A stretch of 31,980 nucleotides of DNA from an uncultured Eubacteriales bacterium (lineage in GTDB: Bacteria > Bacillota_A > Clostridia > Lachnospirales > Cellulosilyticaceae): the NCBI GenBank assembly GCA_900556665.1, contig USPX01000003.1:1-31980 (forward strand), written 5' to 3'. The translations under genes were made by a program, and so were the position numbers. Of the stretch, positions 23,771 to 31,980 are shown in pieces; positions within the stretch are counted from its first letter, which is position 1; the number at the start of each line of letters is the position of its first letter. The notes beneath the pieces are model-generated. The model worked only from the letters and a program-made list of their open reading frames with translations. It was not told the origin of the DNA and searched no databases.

Positions 23771-24716
23771 ATTTTCAATTATCTCAGCTGTATATAATAC
23801 AGCTGAGTATTTGAATGAGATGATAGAAAGTGTTATAAGACAAGATATAGGATTTGAAGAAAATGTACAGCTTATATTAGTGGATGATGGTAGTACGGAT
23901 AACTCTGAAGAGATTTGTCAGCACTATCAAGGTATGTATCCACATAATATTTTATATATCAAGAAGGAACATAGCGGTGTGAGTCATACGAGAAATCAAG
24001 GACTTCAATATGTTAGAGGTTATCTAGTGAATTTTCTAGATGCAGATGATAAATTGGAAGAAAATGCATTAAGTGAGGTATGGACTTTCTATGAAAAGCA
24101 TAGGGAAGATGTAAATATTATAGCGATTCCTATATTTGAAGCGGAGCAGGGAGAGCATATATTAAATGATAAGTTTGATACAAGTAGAGTGATTAAAATA
24201 GAAGAAGAACCTACAGCTATCTTATTATCTAGTTCAAGCTCATTTATAAGTAGAGAAAGCCTAAAAGGACGTCAATTTGATGAGAGGCTCCAGTATGCAG
24301 AGGATGCAAAGCTGTTAACTGAAATAATATTACATACAGGTACGTATGGTGTCATTAATACAACTAAGTATTGGTATAGAAAGCGTAAAAGTAATACTTC
24401 AGCTATTCAAAGTGGTTGCAGTAATAAAGGTTGGTATATGGATTACCTGAGAGGTTTTTCATTGCAGTTATTAGATTGGAATATAAAAGAAGAGTTTAAA
24501 CAATATATAGCATATCTAGTGATGTATGATTTACAGTGGCGAATTAATCAGCTTGAATATGCAAAGGAAACATTAGATCAAGCAGAATTAAAAGTATATA
24601 GGTGTTTATTAAAGCAGGCACTTCGTAAAATAGATAGACGTTCTATATATGCACAAAAATATATGACATTAAAGAGAAAAATATTGGCTTTTATATTAAG
24701 AGGTAGCTTAATATAG
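23754..24716 (+). CDS. Family 2 glycosyltransferase, paralogue of the N-terminus of the 24786 product
   Basis: This 320-residue GT2 enzyme starts MKPTYKFSIISAVYN, has LVDDGSTDNSEEICQ and the metal-binding LDADDKL, and ends in a helical region with GWYMDYLRGFSLQLL and MYDLQWR. The same order of motifs occurs in the first 320 residues of the 24786 product, so the two arose by duplication. The start is placed at ATG 23754, preceded by AAAGAGGTG and overlapping the ATPase gene by 17 bases. The frame is open back to a TTG at 23724, but that lacks a ribosome binding site and adds residues unlike the family. The substrate is unknown. Confidence 0.85.
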   Translation: MKPTYKFSIISAVYNTAEYLNEMIESVIRQDIGFEENVQLILVDDGSTDNSEEICQHYQGMYPHNILYIKKEHSGVSHTRNQGLQYVRGYLVNFLDADDKLEENALSEVWTFYEKHREDVNIIAIPIFEAEQGEHILNDKFDTSRVIKIEEEPTAILLSSSSSFISRESLKGRQFDERLQYAEDAKLLTEIILHTGTYGVINTTKYWYRKRKSNTSAIQSGCSNKGWYMDYLRGFSLQLLDWNIKEEFKQYIAYLVMYDLQWRINQLEYAKETLDQAELKVYRCLLKQALRKIDRRSIYAQKYMTLKRKILAFILRGSLI

Positions 24717-24785
24717 CCATAATCAAAAAATAAGAGATGGTATAAAATAAAAGTGACATCAGAGAAGAGACATAAGGAGTGAGCT

Positions 24786-27449
24786 ATGAAAGTAACACAT
24801 AAATATAGATTTTCCATTGTAATGGCAGTTTACAATGTAGAAAGTTATTTAGAAGAAGCCATAGATAGTGTTATTACACAAGATATAGGATTTGAAGAGC
24901 ATGTACAACTTATCTTAGTAGATGATGGGAGTATAGATTCTAGTGGTAGTATATGTAAGAAATATGCGAACTTGTATCCAAATAACATTGTTTATATTAG
25001 CAAGCCCAATGGTGGTGTAAGTACTGCGAGAAATAAGGGGATGGAGTATGTAGAAGGGAAATACATGAACTTCCTAGATTCTGATGATAAGTTAACCAAT
25101 GATACACTTCGTTTAGTATGGGAGTTCTTTGAAGCCCATGAGAAGTATGTAAATATTGTAACGATCCCTATTCATTTCTTTGAAGGAAAGACTGGGGGTC
25201 ATATCCTTAATAATAAGTTTCAAACCACTAGAATGATTAACTTAACAAGAGAACATGATAAACCCTTACTTTCTTCAAGTAGTTCATTTATTAAAGCAAG
25301 CTTTAAGGATAAGTTCAAGTTTAATGTAGACTTAAAGTATGCAGAGGATGCAGAACTTATTAATAAGATATTGTTAGAAACAGAGACATTAGGTGTTGTT
25401 AGACAAGCTAGATACTGTTATAGAAGCCGTTTAGCAGGGGGATCAGCAATACAGTCTAGCACAAGTCGTAAGGGCTGGTATATCGACTATCTCAAAATGT
25501 TCTCACTAGAACTTATAAGATACTGTCTTGAAAAGAAAGGATATGTACCTCGATTTATTCAATGGACAATTATGTATGATTTACAGTGGCGATTTAATTT
25601 AAGCGAAGTTAATCGAGAAGTCTTAAATCAAGAAGAATATGAAGCGTATATGAATCTTTTAAAAGAAGTAGTCAGTTATATAGATGATGATATTATCTTA
25701 GCGCAAAAACATATGAGTAATGTGCATAAAGTACATGTACTCAAAATGAAATATAATGACTTAGAAAATCAATTAAAGTATACGTATTTCCCAGATAAGG
25801 TAGAAGTAAGCTTTAACCAGCGACTTGTATTTAGTGTGCAACATGAACCTTTAAAGGTAGAGTTTATGACTGTACAAAATGATAAAGTATTAGTGGAAGG
25901 CCTTGTTGGAAACAGCTTACTAGGGCTAGATTATGAAGTTATTATAGAAGTAGGTAATAGAAGAGTCGTAGCTAATAGATATGCAAGGAGCATGAGCGAT
26001 GTAAAAAGCTTAGGTAATACTATTAGAAAAATAGAGACATTTAAAGCAGAAATACCTGTAGATCCAAGCCTTAAAGAGCAAAGTATGAAAATATACTTAA
26101 AGGTAGGTAATAGTGAAGTACGTCCTAAAATTCATATAGGTAAATTCATGCCACTGTGTACGGCACTTAATAATACTTACTTTGAGACAAAAGAGTATTT
26201 AGTTGTATATAAATATAATTCATTCGTATTTATTAGAAATAATATTAAAACTAAATTAGGCAGAGAGTATCATGTTTTAAAAGAGCTTATTAAAAACAAA
26301 AAGATAAAAATAGCCATAGCACGTTTAGGGGCTATGATTCTTAAAAAGGTTTATAAAAAGCCAATATGGTTGTTTATGGATAGAATTGATAAGGCTGATG
26401 ATAATGCAGAGCATTTATTTAAATATGCTATGCAGCAAAAAGATGGTATTAAGAAGTACTTCGTAATTTCAAAGGATTCTCCTGATTTTGAAAGAATGAA
26501 ACAATATGGCCCGGTAGTGGCATTTAATTCTAAAAAACATAAATTATTATTATTACTAGCAAGTCATGTGGCTTCATCTCATGGAGAAGATAATATTCGT
26601 GTACCTTTTGGTGGTAAGGGGATATTCTTAAAAGACCTTGTAAACTTCAAGTTTACATTTTTACAACACGGTATCACTAAAGATGACCTTTCAGGATGGC
26701 TGAATAAGTACAATAAGAATATTAATTTATTTGTAACAGCAGTTAATAAGGAATATGAATCTATTATCGAAGGGGATTATGATTATAATGAGCAAGTTGT
26801 TAAACTGACTGGATTCCCAAGATTTGATAATCTCATTAATTGTGCAGATAAACAAATTCTCATTATGCCAACATGGCGTAAAGGCTTAGTGTATGATGTA
26901 GATCAAAATGATGGCACAAGAAAGTATAATCCAAGCTTTAAAGATAGCACATATTGTAAAGCGTATAATTCACTTATTAATAATGAAAAGCTTTTAACAG
27001 CAGCTAGAGAAAAAGGATATAAAATTATCTTTTTCCCTCATCCAGCAGTTTGGCAACAAATTGAAGATTTCAATAAAAATGAGCATGTAGTATTTGCGGA
27101 GTATAATACAAGTTATCAGAAGCTATTTAATGAATCTAGCCTTATTATTACAGATTATTCTTCAGTAGCATTTGATTTTGCCTATATGAAAAAGCCAGTT
27201 GTATATTATCAATTTGATAGAGCTGATTTCTTTGAAGGTCATACTTATAACGAAGGTTACTTTGATTATGAGACAATGGGATTTGGAGAAGTATTAGCAA
27301 ATGAAGAAGAGTTGGTAAATACAATTGTAGAACATATAAACAATGCATGTGTTATGAAAGAAATATATCAAGACCGTGTAGATAGCTTCTATAAATATAC
27401 AGACAGAAATAATTGTAAGAGAGTATATGAAGAAATTAAAAAGTTATAA
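24786..27449 (+). CDS. Bifunctional GT2 glycosyltransferase / CDP-glycerol glycerophosphotransferase
   Basis: This 887-residue fusion has two enzymes. Residues about 8-320 are a GT2 domain (FSIVMAVYNVESYLEEAI, LVDDGSIDSSG, LDSDDKL). A beta-rich linker follows (about 340-460). Residues about 500-887 are a Glyphos_transf domain with LQHGIT (H628), GFPRFDNL, MPTWRKGL, FFPHPAVW (H752), TDYSSVAFDFAYM and GFGEV. Both catalytic-type histidines are present. It could add a sugar and a glycerol-phosphate alternately to build a mixed repeat, or decorate a poly(glycerol-phosphate) chain. It is the largest enzyme of the locus and has AAGGAG (24774-24779) upstream. Similar fusions are known in clostridia and streptococci, but the substrate here is unknown. 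Confidence 0.9.
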   Translation: MKVTHKYRFSIVMAVYNVESYLEEAIDSVITQDIGFEEHVQLILVDDGSIDSSGSICKKYANLYPNNIVYISKPNGGVSTARNKGMEYVEGKYMNFLDSDDKLTNDTLRLVWEFFEAHEKYVNIVTIPIHFFEGKTGGHILNNKFQTTRMINLTREHDKPLLSSSSSFIKASFKDKFKFNVDLKYAEDAELINKILLETETLGVVRQARYCYRSRLAGGSAIQSSTSRKGWYIDYLKMFSLELIRYCLEKKGYVPRFIQWTIMYDLQWRFNLSEVNREVLNQEEYEAYMNLLKEVVSYIDDDIILAQKHMSNVHKVHVLKMKYNDLENQLKYTYFPDKVEVSFNQRLVFSVQHEPLKVEFMTVQNDKVLVEGLVGNSLLGLDYEVIIEVGNRRVVANRYARSMSDVKSLGNTIRKIETFKAEIPVDPSLKEQSMKIYLKVGNSEVRPKIHIGKFMPLCTALNNTYFETKEYLVVYKYNSFVFIRNNIKTKLGREYHVLKELIKNKKIKIAIARLGAMILKKVYKKPIWLFMDRIDKADDNAEHLFKYAMQQKDGIKKYFVISKDSPDFERMKQYGPVVAFNSKKHKLLLLLASHVASSHGEDNIRVPFGGKGIFLKDLVNFKFTFLQHGITKDDLSGWLNKYNKNINLFVTAVNKEYESIIEGDYDYNEQVVKLTGFPRFDNLINCADKQILIMPTWRKGLVYDVDQNDGTRKYNPSFKDSTYCKAYNSLINNEKLLTAAREKGYKIIFFPHPAVWQQIEDFNKNEHVVFAEYNTSYQKLFNESSLIITDYSSVAFDFAYMKKPVVYYQFDRADFFEGHTYNEGYFDYETMGFGEVLANEEELVNTIVEHINNACVMKEIYQDRVDSFYKYTDRNNCKRVYEEIKKL

Positions 27450-27637
27450 GTATATAAACATTGTTCTTATTAATAAGTTCACTCATACTTTCGTATTGTA
27501 TTGAAGGATTAAAGCAATTAGTGAGATATGATCAGTGGATGAGGAGATTAGTAAGATATATTAATAATAAAATAGATGATTTAAATAAAGACAAACAGAT
27601 TATAAGTGAATTAAGTTAAGCTTAAGGAGATGAAAGT

Positions 27638-28639
27638 ATGAAAGTTTTAGTAGTAGGTGGAGCTGGTTATATTGGTTCTCATGCAGTTAAACAATTACTT
27701 CAAGCAGGTTATGAAGTAGTTGTAGTTGATAACTTAGAAACAGGCTATAGACAAGCTGTGCCAAAAGATGTGCCTTTTTATGAAGTAGATATTAAAAATC
27801 AAGTAGCTTTAGATGAAGTATTTAAAAAAGAAAACATAGAAGGTGTAATTCATTTTGCAGCTAATTCACTAGTAGGTGAATCTATGGTGAAACCACTTAA
27901 ATATTATAATAACAATGTATATGGTACACAGGTTTTATTAGAAACAATGTTAAATAACAATGTAAAACATATTGTATTCTCATCTACAGCAGCGACTTAT
28001 GGCGAAGTGGAAGTTATGCCGATTACAGAAAACGTTGCAACGAATCCAACCAATACTTATGGTGAAACAAAGTTAGCTATTGAAAAAATGATGAAATGGA
28101 CTAACAAGGCACATGATTTAAATTATATGTGTTTAAGATACTTCAATGTAGCTGGTGCTGATGTAAGTGGAGAAATTGGAGAAGCCCATAATCCAGAGAC
28201 ACACTTAATACCACTTATTTTACAAGTACCATTAGGTAAAAGAGAGCATATCAGTATTTTTGGTACAGATTATCCAACACCAGATGGCACATGCATTAGA
28301 GATTATATTCATGTGACAGACCTTGTAAATGCCCACATTCTAGCATTAGAGTATTTATTAAAAGGTGGAGAAAGTGATATTTGTAACTTAGGAAGCAATA
28401 ATGGTTATTCAGTGCTTGAAATGATAGAGGCCGCTAGAGAAGTAACAGGCCATAAAATCCCAGCCAAAATAGAAGAGAGACGTAGTGGTGACCCAGCTAA
28501 GCTTATTGCTTCTTCAGAAAAGGCAAAGGCTTTATTAGGTTGGACACCACAAATTACGGATGTGAAGCAAATTATTGCATCAGCTTGGAAATGGCATCAA
28601 GGTCATCCAAATGGCTATGTAGTAAAGAATGAAAAATAA
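27638..28639 (+). CDS. galE: UDP-glucose 4-epimerase
   Basis: This 333-residue NAD-dependent enzyme would interconvert UDP-glucose and UDP-galactose (or the N-acetyl forms) in the cytoplasm. The Rossmann motif GGAGYIGS is at residues 7-14, the serine motif SSTAATYG and Y141-x3-K145 (YGETK) follow, and the length is normal for GalE. AAGGAGATGAAAGT precedes the ATG. It supplies a sugar donor to the surrounding transferases, and the GT2 gene at 28652 follows after 12 bases. The 188-base gap upstream has no clear promoter or terminator. A 52-codon TTG-initiated frame (27461-27619) in that gap is too weakly supported to call. Confidence 0.93.
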   Translation: MKVLVVGGAGYIGSHAVKQLLQAGYEVVVVDNLETGYRQAVPKDVPFYEVDIKNQVALDEVFKKENIEGVIHFAANSLVGESMVKPLKYYNNNVYGTQVLLETMLNNNVKHIVFSSTAATYGEVEVMPITENVATNPTNTYGETKLAIEKMMKWTNKAHDLNYMCLRYFNVAGADVSGEIGEAHNPETHLIPLILQVPLGKREHISIFGTDYPTPDGTCIRDYIHVTDLVNAHILALEYLLKGGESDICNLGSNNGYSVLEMIEAAREVTGHKIPAKIEERRSGDPAKLIASSEKAKALLGWTPQITDVKQIIASAWKWHQGHPNGYVVKNEK

Positions 28640-28651
28640 AGGAGACATTAG

Positions 28652-29602
28652 ATGATTTCTATCGTCATTCCAAATTATAACGGTAATAAGTACTTAAAGG
28701 AATGTTTAGACTCAGTTTATGCTCAAAGTTTTAAGGACTTTGAAGTAATCATTATTGATAATGCTTCAACAGATGGCTCTTATGAGTGGGTACAAGAATA
28801 TAGAGATATTCAGTTTAAAAGATTAGATCAAAACTATGGCTTTAGTCGTGCCGTCAATGAAGGAATTTATTTAGCACAGGGCGAATATGTGTTACTTTTA
28901 AATAATGATACGATTATGGCAGCAGACTTCCTGCAAGAAATTTTAAAGGAAATGGAAAGTCACCCTAAGGCATTTGCAGTATGTAGTAAAATGATTCAAT
29001 ATCATAACCCAGATTTAATAGATGATGCTGGAGATGAATATACTTTAATGGGCTGGACGCGTAAGAGAGGTGACAATGAATCTGTTACCCGATATACCAA
29101 GTCGGAAGAGGTATTTAGTGCTTGTGCAGGCGCAGCATTATACCGAAAAAGTGTATTTGAAGAAATTGGATACTTCGATGAAAATTTCTTTGCTTACATG
29201 GAAGATGTAGATATTAGTTATCGTGCTAGAATCTATGGGTATGAAAATAGATACTGCGCGGCAGCTAAGATTCATCATATAGGAAGTGCTACATCAGGAA
29301 GCCGTTATAATGCATTTAAAGTAAGACTTGCAGCACAAAACAATATATATGTGCCATATAAGAATATGCCACTTTTACAGCTTATATTAAATAGTCCATT
29401 TTTATTAATGGGTTATTTCGTTAAATATATGTTCTTTATAAATGAAGGATTTGGTAAAGCTTATAGAGAAGGCATTAGAAATGGCATTAAAGGCATTAAG
29501 AAAATAGATAAAGTACGATTTAAGTGGTCGCATTTATTGAACTATATTTATATAGAAGGAATACTGATTAAAAATACGATTAACTTTGTAATGAAAAAGT
29601 AA
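28652..29602 (+). CDS. Family 2 glycosyltransferase (rhamnosyltransferase-like)
   Basis: This 316-residue enzyme has ISIVIPNYNGNKYLKECL, IDNASTDGS, NYGFSRAVNEGI, LLLNNDTIM and the acceptor-side motif FFAYMEDVDISYRAR. The 'NND' form of the metal site and this motif order are typical of the WbbL-like branch of GT2, many of which transfer rhamnose from dTDP-rhamnose. That fits the neighbouring rmlA and rmlB, but the donor is inferred. The C-terminal third is basic and hydrophobic and may contact the membrane. It follows galE by 12 bases and precedes a terminator-like hairpin, so it closes the first polymer locus. Confidence 0.87.
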   Translation: MISIVIPNYNGNKYLKECLDSVYAQSFKDFEVIIIDNASTDGSYEWVQEYRDIQFKRLDQNYGFSRAVNEGIYLAQGEYVLLLNNDTIMAADFLQEILKEMESHPKAFAVCSKMIQYHNPDLIDDAGDEYTLMGWTRKRGDNESVTRYTKSEEVFSACAGAALYRKSVFEEIGYFDENFFAYMEDVDISYRARIYGYENRYCAAAKIHHIGSATSGSRYNAFKVRLAAQNNIYVPYKNMPLLQLILNSPFLLMGYFVKYMFFINEGFGKAYREGIRNGIKGIKKIDKVRFKWSHLLNYIYIEGILIKNTINFVMKK

Positions 29603-29630
29603 TAAAGCATAATAATAGCAATGCTGTATG

Positions 29631-29680
29631 AAAGAGCTTGTAAGATTAGTGAAATATTAATCTTATGAGCTCTTTATTAT
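29631..29680 (+). terminator. Terminator-like hairpin at the end of the first polymer locus
   Basis: AAAGAGCT plus TAAGATTA (29631-29648) pair with TAATCTTA plus AGCTCTTT (29658-29675), with an internal TG/TG mismatch. The tail TTTATTATTG is only moderately U-rich. Confidence 0.7.
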
Positions 29681-29731
29681 TGTATAAAGTGAAATATGAA
29701 AAAGTATTGTATAAAGTGAAATATGAAAAAG
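29678..29731 (+). repeat. Perfect 27-bp tandem duplication
   Basis: Bases 29678-29704 and 29705-29731 are identical and adjacent, in the gap between the GT2 gene and the second rmlA. It is probably a replication-slippage duplication. It overlaps the tail of the preceding terminator by three bases. Confidence 0.9.
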
Positions 29732-29870
29732 GAAATAAAAGGAATTAAAGTAAGAAAATATACAAATTTACCCTATATTATAAAAATATAGAATAAAAAG
29801 TCGCGGTGTGATAAGATATATATTGAAGTTTAATTATAGGAAATAAATATATTTATGAGGTGATATATAA

Positions 29871-30749
29871 ATGAAGGGAATTATACTGGCAGGTGGTTCA
29901 GGTACAAGACTTTATCCTATTACGAAAGCAGTATCTAAGCAAATTTTACCTATTTATGATAAGCCAATGATTTATTATCCACTTTCTACATTAATGTTAG
30001 CCGGCATTAATGAAGTCCTCATTATTTCTACCCCTAGAGATGTAGTGGTATTTGAAGAATTATTAGGTGATGGTCATCAGCTTGGCATGAAAATAGAATA
30101 TGCAGTTCAAGAAGCACCAAATGGTTTAGCGGAAGCCTTTATTATTGGAGAAGAGTTTATAGGAGATGACAATGTTGCCCTAGTATTAGGTGATAACATT
30201 TTCTATGGTAAAGGTTTTACAGGTACATTACAAAATGCTGCTAAATTACAAGAAGGGGCTATTATTTTTGGTTATTATGTAAGTAACCCAGAAGCCTTTG
30301 GCGTTGTGGAATTTGATAGAGATTGGAATGTATTATCTATAGAAGAAAAACCTAAAGCACCTAAATCGCATTATGCAGTACCCGGTCTTTATTTCTATGA
30401 TAATAACGTTATAAAAATTGCTAAAACGATTACACCTTCCGCAAGAGGTGAGCTAGAAATTACAGCAGTTAATGAAGCTTATCTTAAAGAAAATAAGTTA
30501 AAGGTAGAGCTCTTTGGCCGTGGGATGGCATGGCTTGATACAGGAACTTGCGAAGGTTTAACAGAAGCAGCTAGTTTTGTACAAGCAGTTCAAAAACGTC
30601 AATCATTATATGTGGCATGTATTGAGGAAATTGCTTATAGACAAGGCTGGATTACAAAAGAAGAGCTTATTGCACTAGCAGAACCTATGATTAAAACAGA
30701 ATATGGACAATATATGATGCAAATTGCTAATGAAGAATTGATGAGATAA
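29871..30749 (+). CDS. rmlA: Glucose-1-phosphate thymidylyltransferase (copy 2)
   Basis: This 292-residue enzyme catalyses the same reaction as the product at 18214 and is highly similar throughout ([48 protein letters not shown]). It is slightly longer at the C-terminus (ANEELMR). GAGGTGAT lies six bases before the ATG. The 120-base AT-rich stretch upstream contains no confident promoter. It is followed by a second rmlB and a second exporter permease, so it appears to open a second surface-glycan cassette. Confidence 0.95.
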   Translation: MKGIILAGGSGTRLYPITKAVSKQILPIYDKPMIYYPLSTLMLAGINEVLIISTPRDVVVFEELLGDGHQLGMKIEYAVQEAPNGLAEAFIIGEEFIGDDNVALVLGDNIFYGKGFTGTLQNAAKLQEGAIIFGYYVSNPEAFGVVEFDRDWNVLSIEEKPKAPKSHYAVPGLYFYDNNVIKIAKTITPSARGELEITAVNEAYLKENKLKVELFGRGMAWLDTGTCEGLTEAASFVQAVQKRQSLYVACIEEIAYRQGWITKEELIALAEPMIKTEYGQYMMQIANEELMR

Positions 30750-30801
30750 AAATCTTTATGAAATAACGATTAAGTAAAATAGATATAGCATGGAGGAAAT
30801 T

Positions 30802-31848
30802 ATGAAAAATATATTAGTGACAGGTGGCGCAGGTTTTATTGGAAGTAACTTTGTAAAATACATGTTAGAAACTTATGATTATAACATTATTAATATTGAT
30901 AGTCTTACATATGCAGGTAACTTAGAAAACTTAAAAGAAGTAGAAAATAATCCTCGTTATACTTTTGTAAAAGGAGATATTAGAGATCGTGAAGTATTAG
31001 ATACAATCTTCAAAGAATACAATATCGATACAGTAGTTAACTTTGCTGCTGAATCACATGTAGACCGCAGTATTGAAGATCCTGAACTATTCCTTAGTAC
31101 AAATATTTTAGGAACTCAAGCATTACTTGATACAGCTAAAAAATATTGGAAAGTAAATCCTGAAGATAAACACTGCCGTTTATTTAAAGAAGGCGTAAAA
31201 TATCTTCAAGTTTCAACAGATGAAGTATACGGTACATTAGGCAAAGAAGGCATGTTCACAGAGACAACTCCACTAGCACCTAATAGCCCATATTCAGCTT
31301 CAAAAACAGGAGCAGACCTGATTGTCAGAGCTTATCATGAAACATTTGGTATGCCTATTAATATTACAAGATGCTCAAATAACTATGGTCCATATCAATT
31401 CCCAGAAAAGCTTATTCCACTTATGATTAACAACTGCTTAAAAGGAAAAGAACTCCCAGTATACGGAGATGGAATGCAAATTCGCGATTGGCTTCATGTA
31501 AAAGATCACTGTACAGGCATCAGCACAGTACTTCACAAAGGGAAAATTGGTGAGGTTTATAACATTGGTGGCAATAATGAAAAAGCTAATATTGAAATCG
31601 TAAAACTTATTATTAGTAACTTAGGCAAATCAGAAGATCTCATTAAATATGTACAAGATAGACCAGGTCATGACAGAAGATATGCTATTGATAATACAAA
31701 AATTACTACAGAACTCGGTTGGAGTCCGAGCTATACATTTGAGCAAGGTATCAAAGAAACTATTGAGTGGTATTTAGCAAATCAAGAATGGATGGAAAAA
31801 ATCGTGAGCGGTGATTATATGAAGTATTATGAAGAGATGTATAAATAG
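30802..31848 (+). CDS. rmlB: dTDP-glucose 4,6-dehydratase (copy 2)
   Basis: This 348-residue enzyme keeps all signatures: GGAGFIGS, D140-E141 in STDEVYG, Y164-x3-K168, and the canonical NNYGPYQFPEKLIPL. The C-terminus (EWMEKIVSGDYMKYYEEMYK) is the standard one and is missing from copy 1 at 19124. The start is placed at ATG 30802 because GGAGGAA lies just upstream of it. The in-frame ATG at 30790 would put that site inside the gene. It follows the second rmlA by 52 bases and precedes the second ABC permease by 36. Confidence 0.95.
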   Translation: MKNILVTGGAGFIGSNFVKYMLETYDYNIINIDSLTYAGNLENLKEVENNPRYTFVKGDIRDREVLDTIFKEYNIDTVVNFAAESHVDRSIEDPELFLSTNILGTQALLDTAKKYWKVNPEDKHCRLFKEGVKYLQVSTDEVYGTLGKEGMFTETTPLAPNSPYSASKTGADLIVRAYHETFGMPINITRCSNNYGPYQFPEKLIPLMINNCLKGKELPVYGDGMQIRDWLHVKDHCTGISTVLHKGKIGEVYNIGGNNEKANIEIVKLIISNLGKSEDLIKYVQDRPGHDRRYAIDNTKITTELGWSPSYTFEQGIKETIEWYLANQEWMEKIVSGDYMKYYEEMYK

Positions 31849-31884
31849 TAATTAAATTAATAATTGCTATGATAGGAGAAAACC

Positions 31885-31980
31885 ATGAAACAGTATTGGT
31901 ATAATTTTATGAAGTATAAACATTTGGTTGTAGAATTAGTTGGAAGAGATCTTAAGGTAAAATATAAACGTTCATATCTA
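31885..31980 (+). CDS. ABC-2 polysaccharide exporter permease, 5' end only
   Basis: An open frame of 32 codons runs off the window end. It begins ATG at 31885 after TAGGAGAA and contains ELVGRDLKVKYKRSYL. This matches the cytoplasmic N-terminal signature of Wzm/TagG permeases and aligns with VKKDIKLKYRNSFL in the 22248 product. Together with the second rmlA and rmlB it suggests a second export-coupled glycan locus downstream. Confidence 0.75.
   Translation, partial: MKQYWYNFMKYKHLVVELVGRDLKVKYKRSYL

Noticed and set aside
29773..29791. Palindrome CTATATT/AATATAG upstream of the second rmlA as an operator
   Set aside because: Seven AT-only-rich pairs in very AT-rich DNA are expected by chance, and no promoter could be placed next to it.
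30790..30801. Upstream ATG start for the second rmlB
   Set aside because: GGAGGAA overlaps this ATG and serves ATG 30802, which matches the conserved RmlB N-terminus.

Overview
The window is AT-rich, has strong AGGAGG-type ribosome binding sites, and carries large secreted proteins behind clostridial-looking promoters. This fits a low-GC Gram-positive anaerobe of the Clostridia, most likely a Lachnospiraceae/Cellulosilyticum-like bacterium. The genus is an impression from protein style, not a database result.

Layout. (1) Bases 1-1894 hold an apparently complete IS1182-family insertion sequence with palindromic ends and an intact DDE transposase; its left end coincides with the window edge. 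(2) Bases 2209-14234 hold five consecutive plus-strand genes for exported proteins: a 480-residue protein and four S-layer-like proteins of about 780-800 residues. All five end in the same roughly 130-residue 'copper amine oxidase N-terminal-like' (Cu_amine_oxidN1) domain. At least the four large ones look monocistronic, and three share a promoter and leader design. Two (3931 and 6601) have strongly biased codons and share a 279-bp identical block. (3) On the minus strand, 14334-15869 encodes the sugar-phosphate transferase that would start a lipid-linked glycan. It converges on the S-layer array at a shared bidirectional terminator. (4) Diverging from it, 16059-29602 is a plus-strand cell-surface polymer locus: a Wzy/O-antigen-ligase-like membrane protein, rmlA, rmlB, a CDP-glycerol glycerophosphotransferase, four GT2 modules (one fused to a second glycerophosphotransferase), a TagGH/Wzm-Wzt-type ABC exporter, and galE. 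(5) From 29871 a second cassette begins with another rmlA and rmlB and the start of a second ABC-2 permease, cut by the window end.

How the parts may fit together (inference). Genes 14334 to 29602 look able to start, build and export a glycerol-phosphate-containing secondary cell-wall polymer that includes dTDP- and UDP-hexose-derived sugars. The neighbouring S-layer-like proteins carry a conserved C-terminal domain that is a good candidate for the module binding such a polymer. This would be an S-layer plus anchor-polymer locus, comparable in logic to the slpA/cwp and PSII loci of Clostridioides difficile, but with a different anchoring domain (no SLH or CWB2 motif is seen). No tRNA, rRNA, CRISPR array or phage genes were seen.
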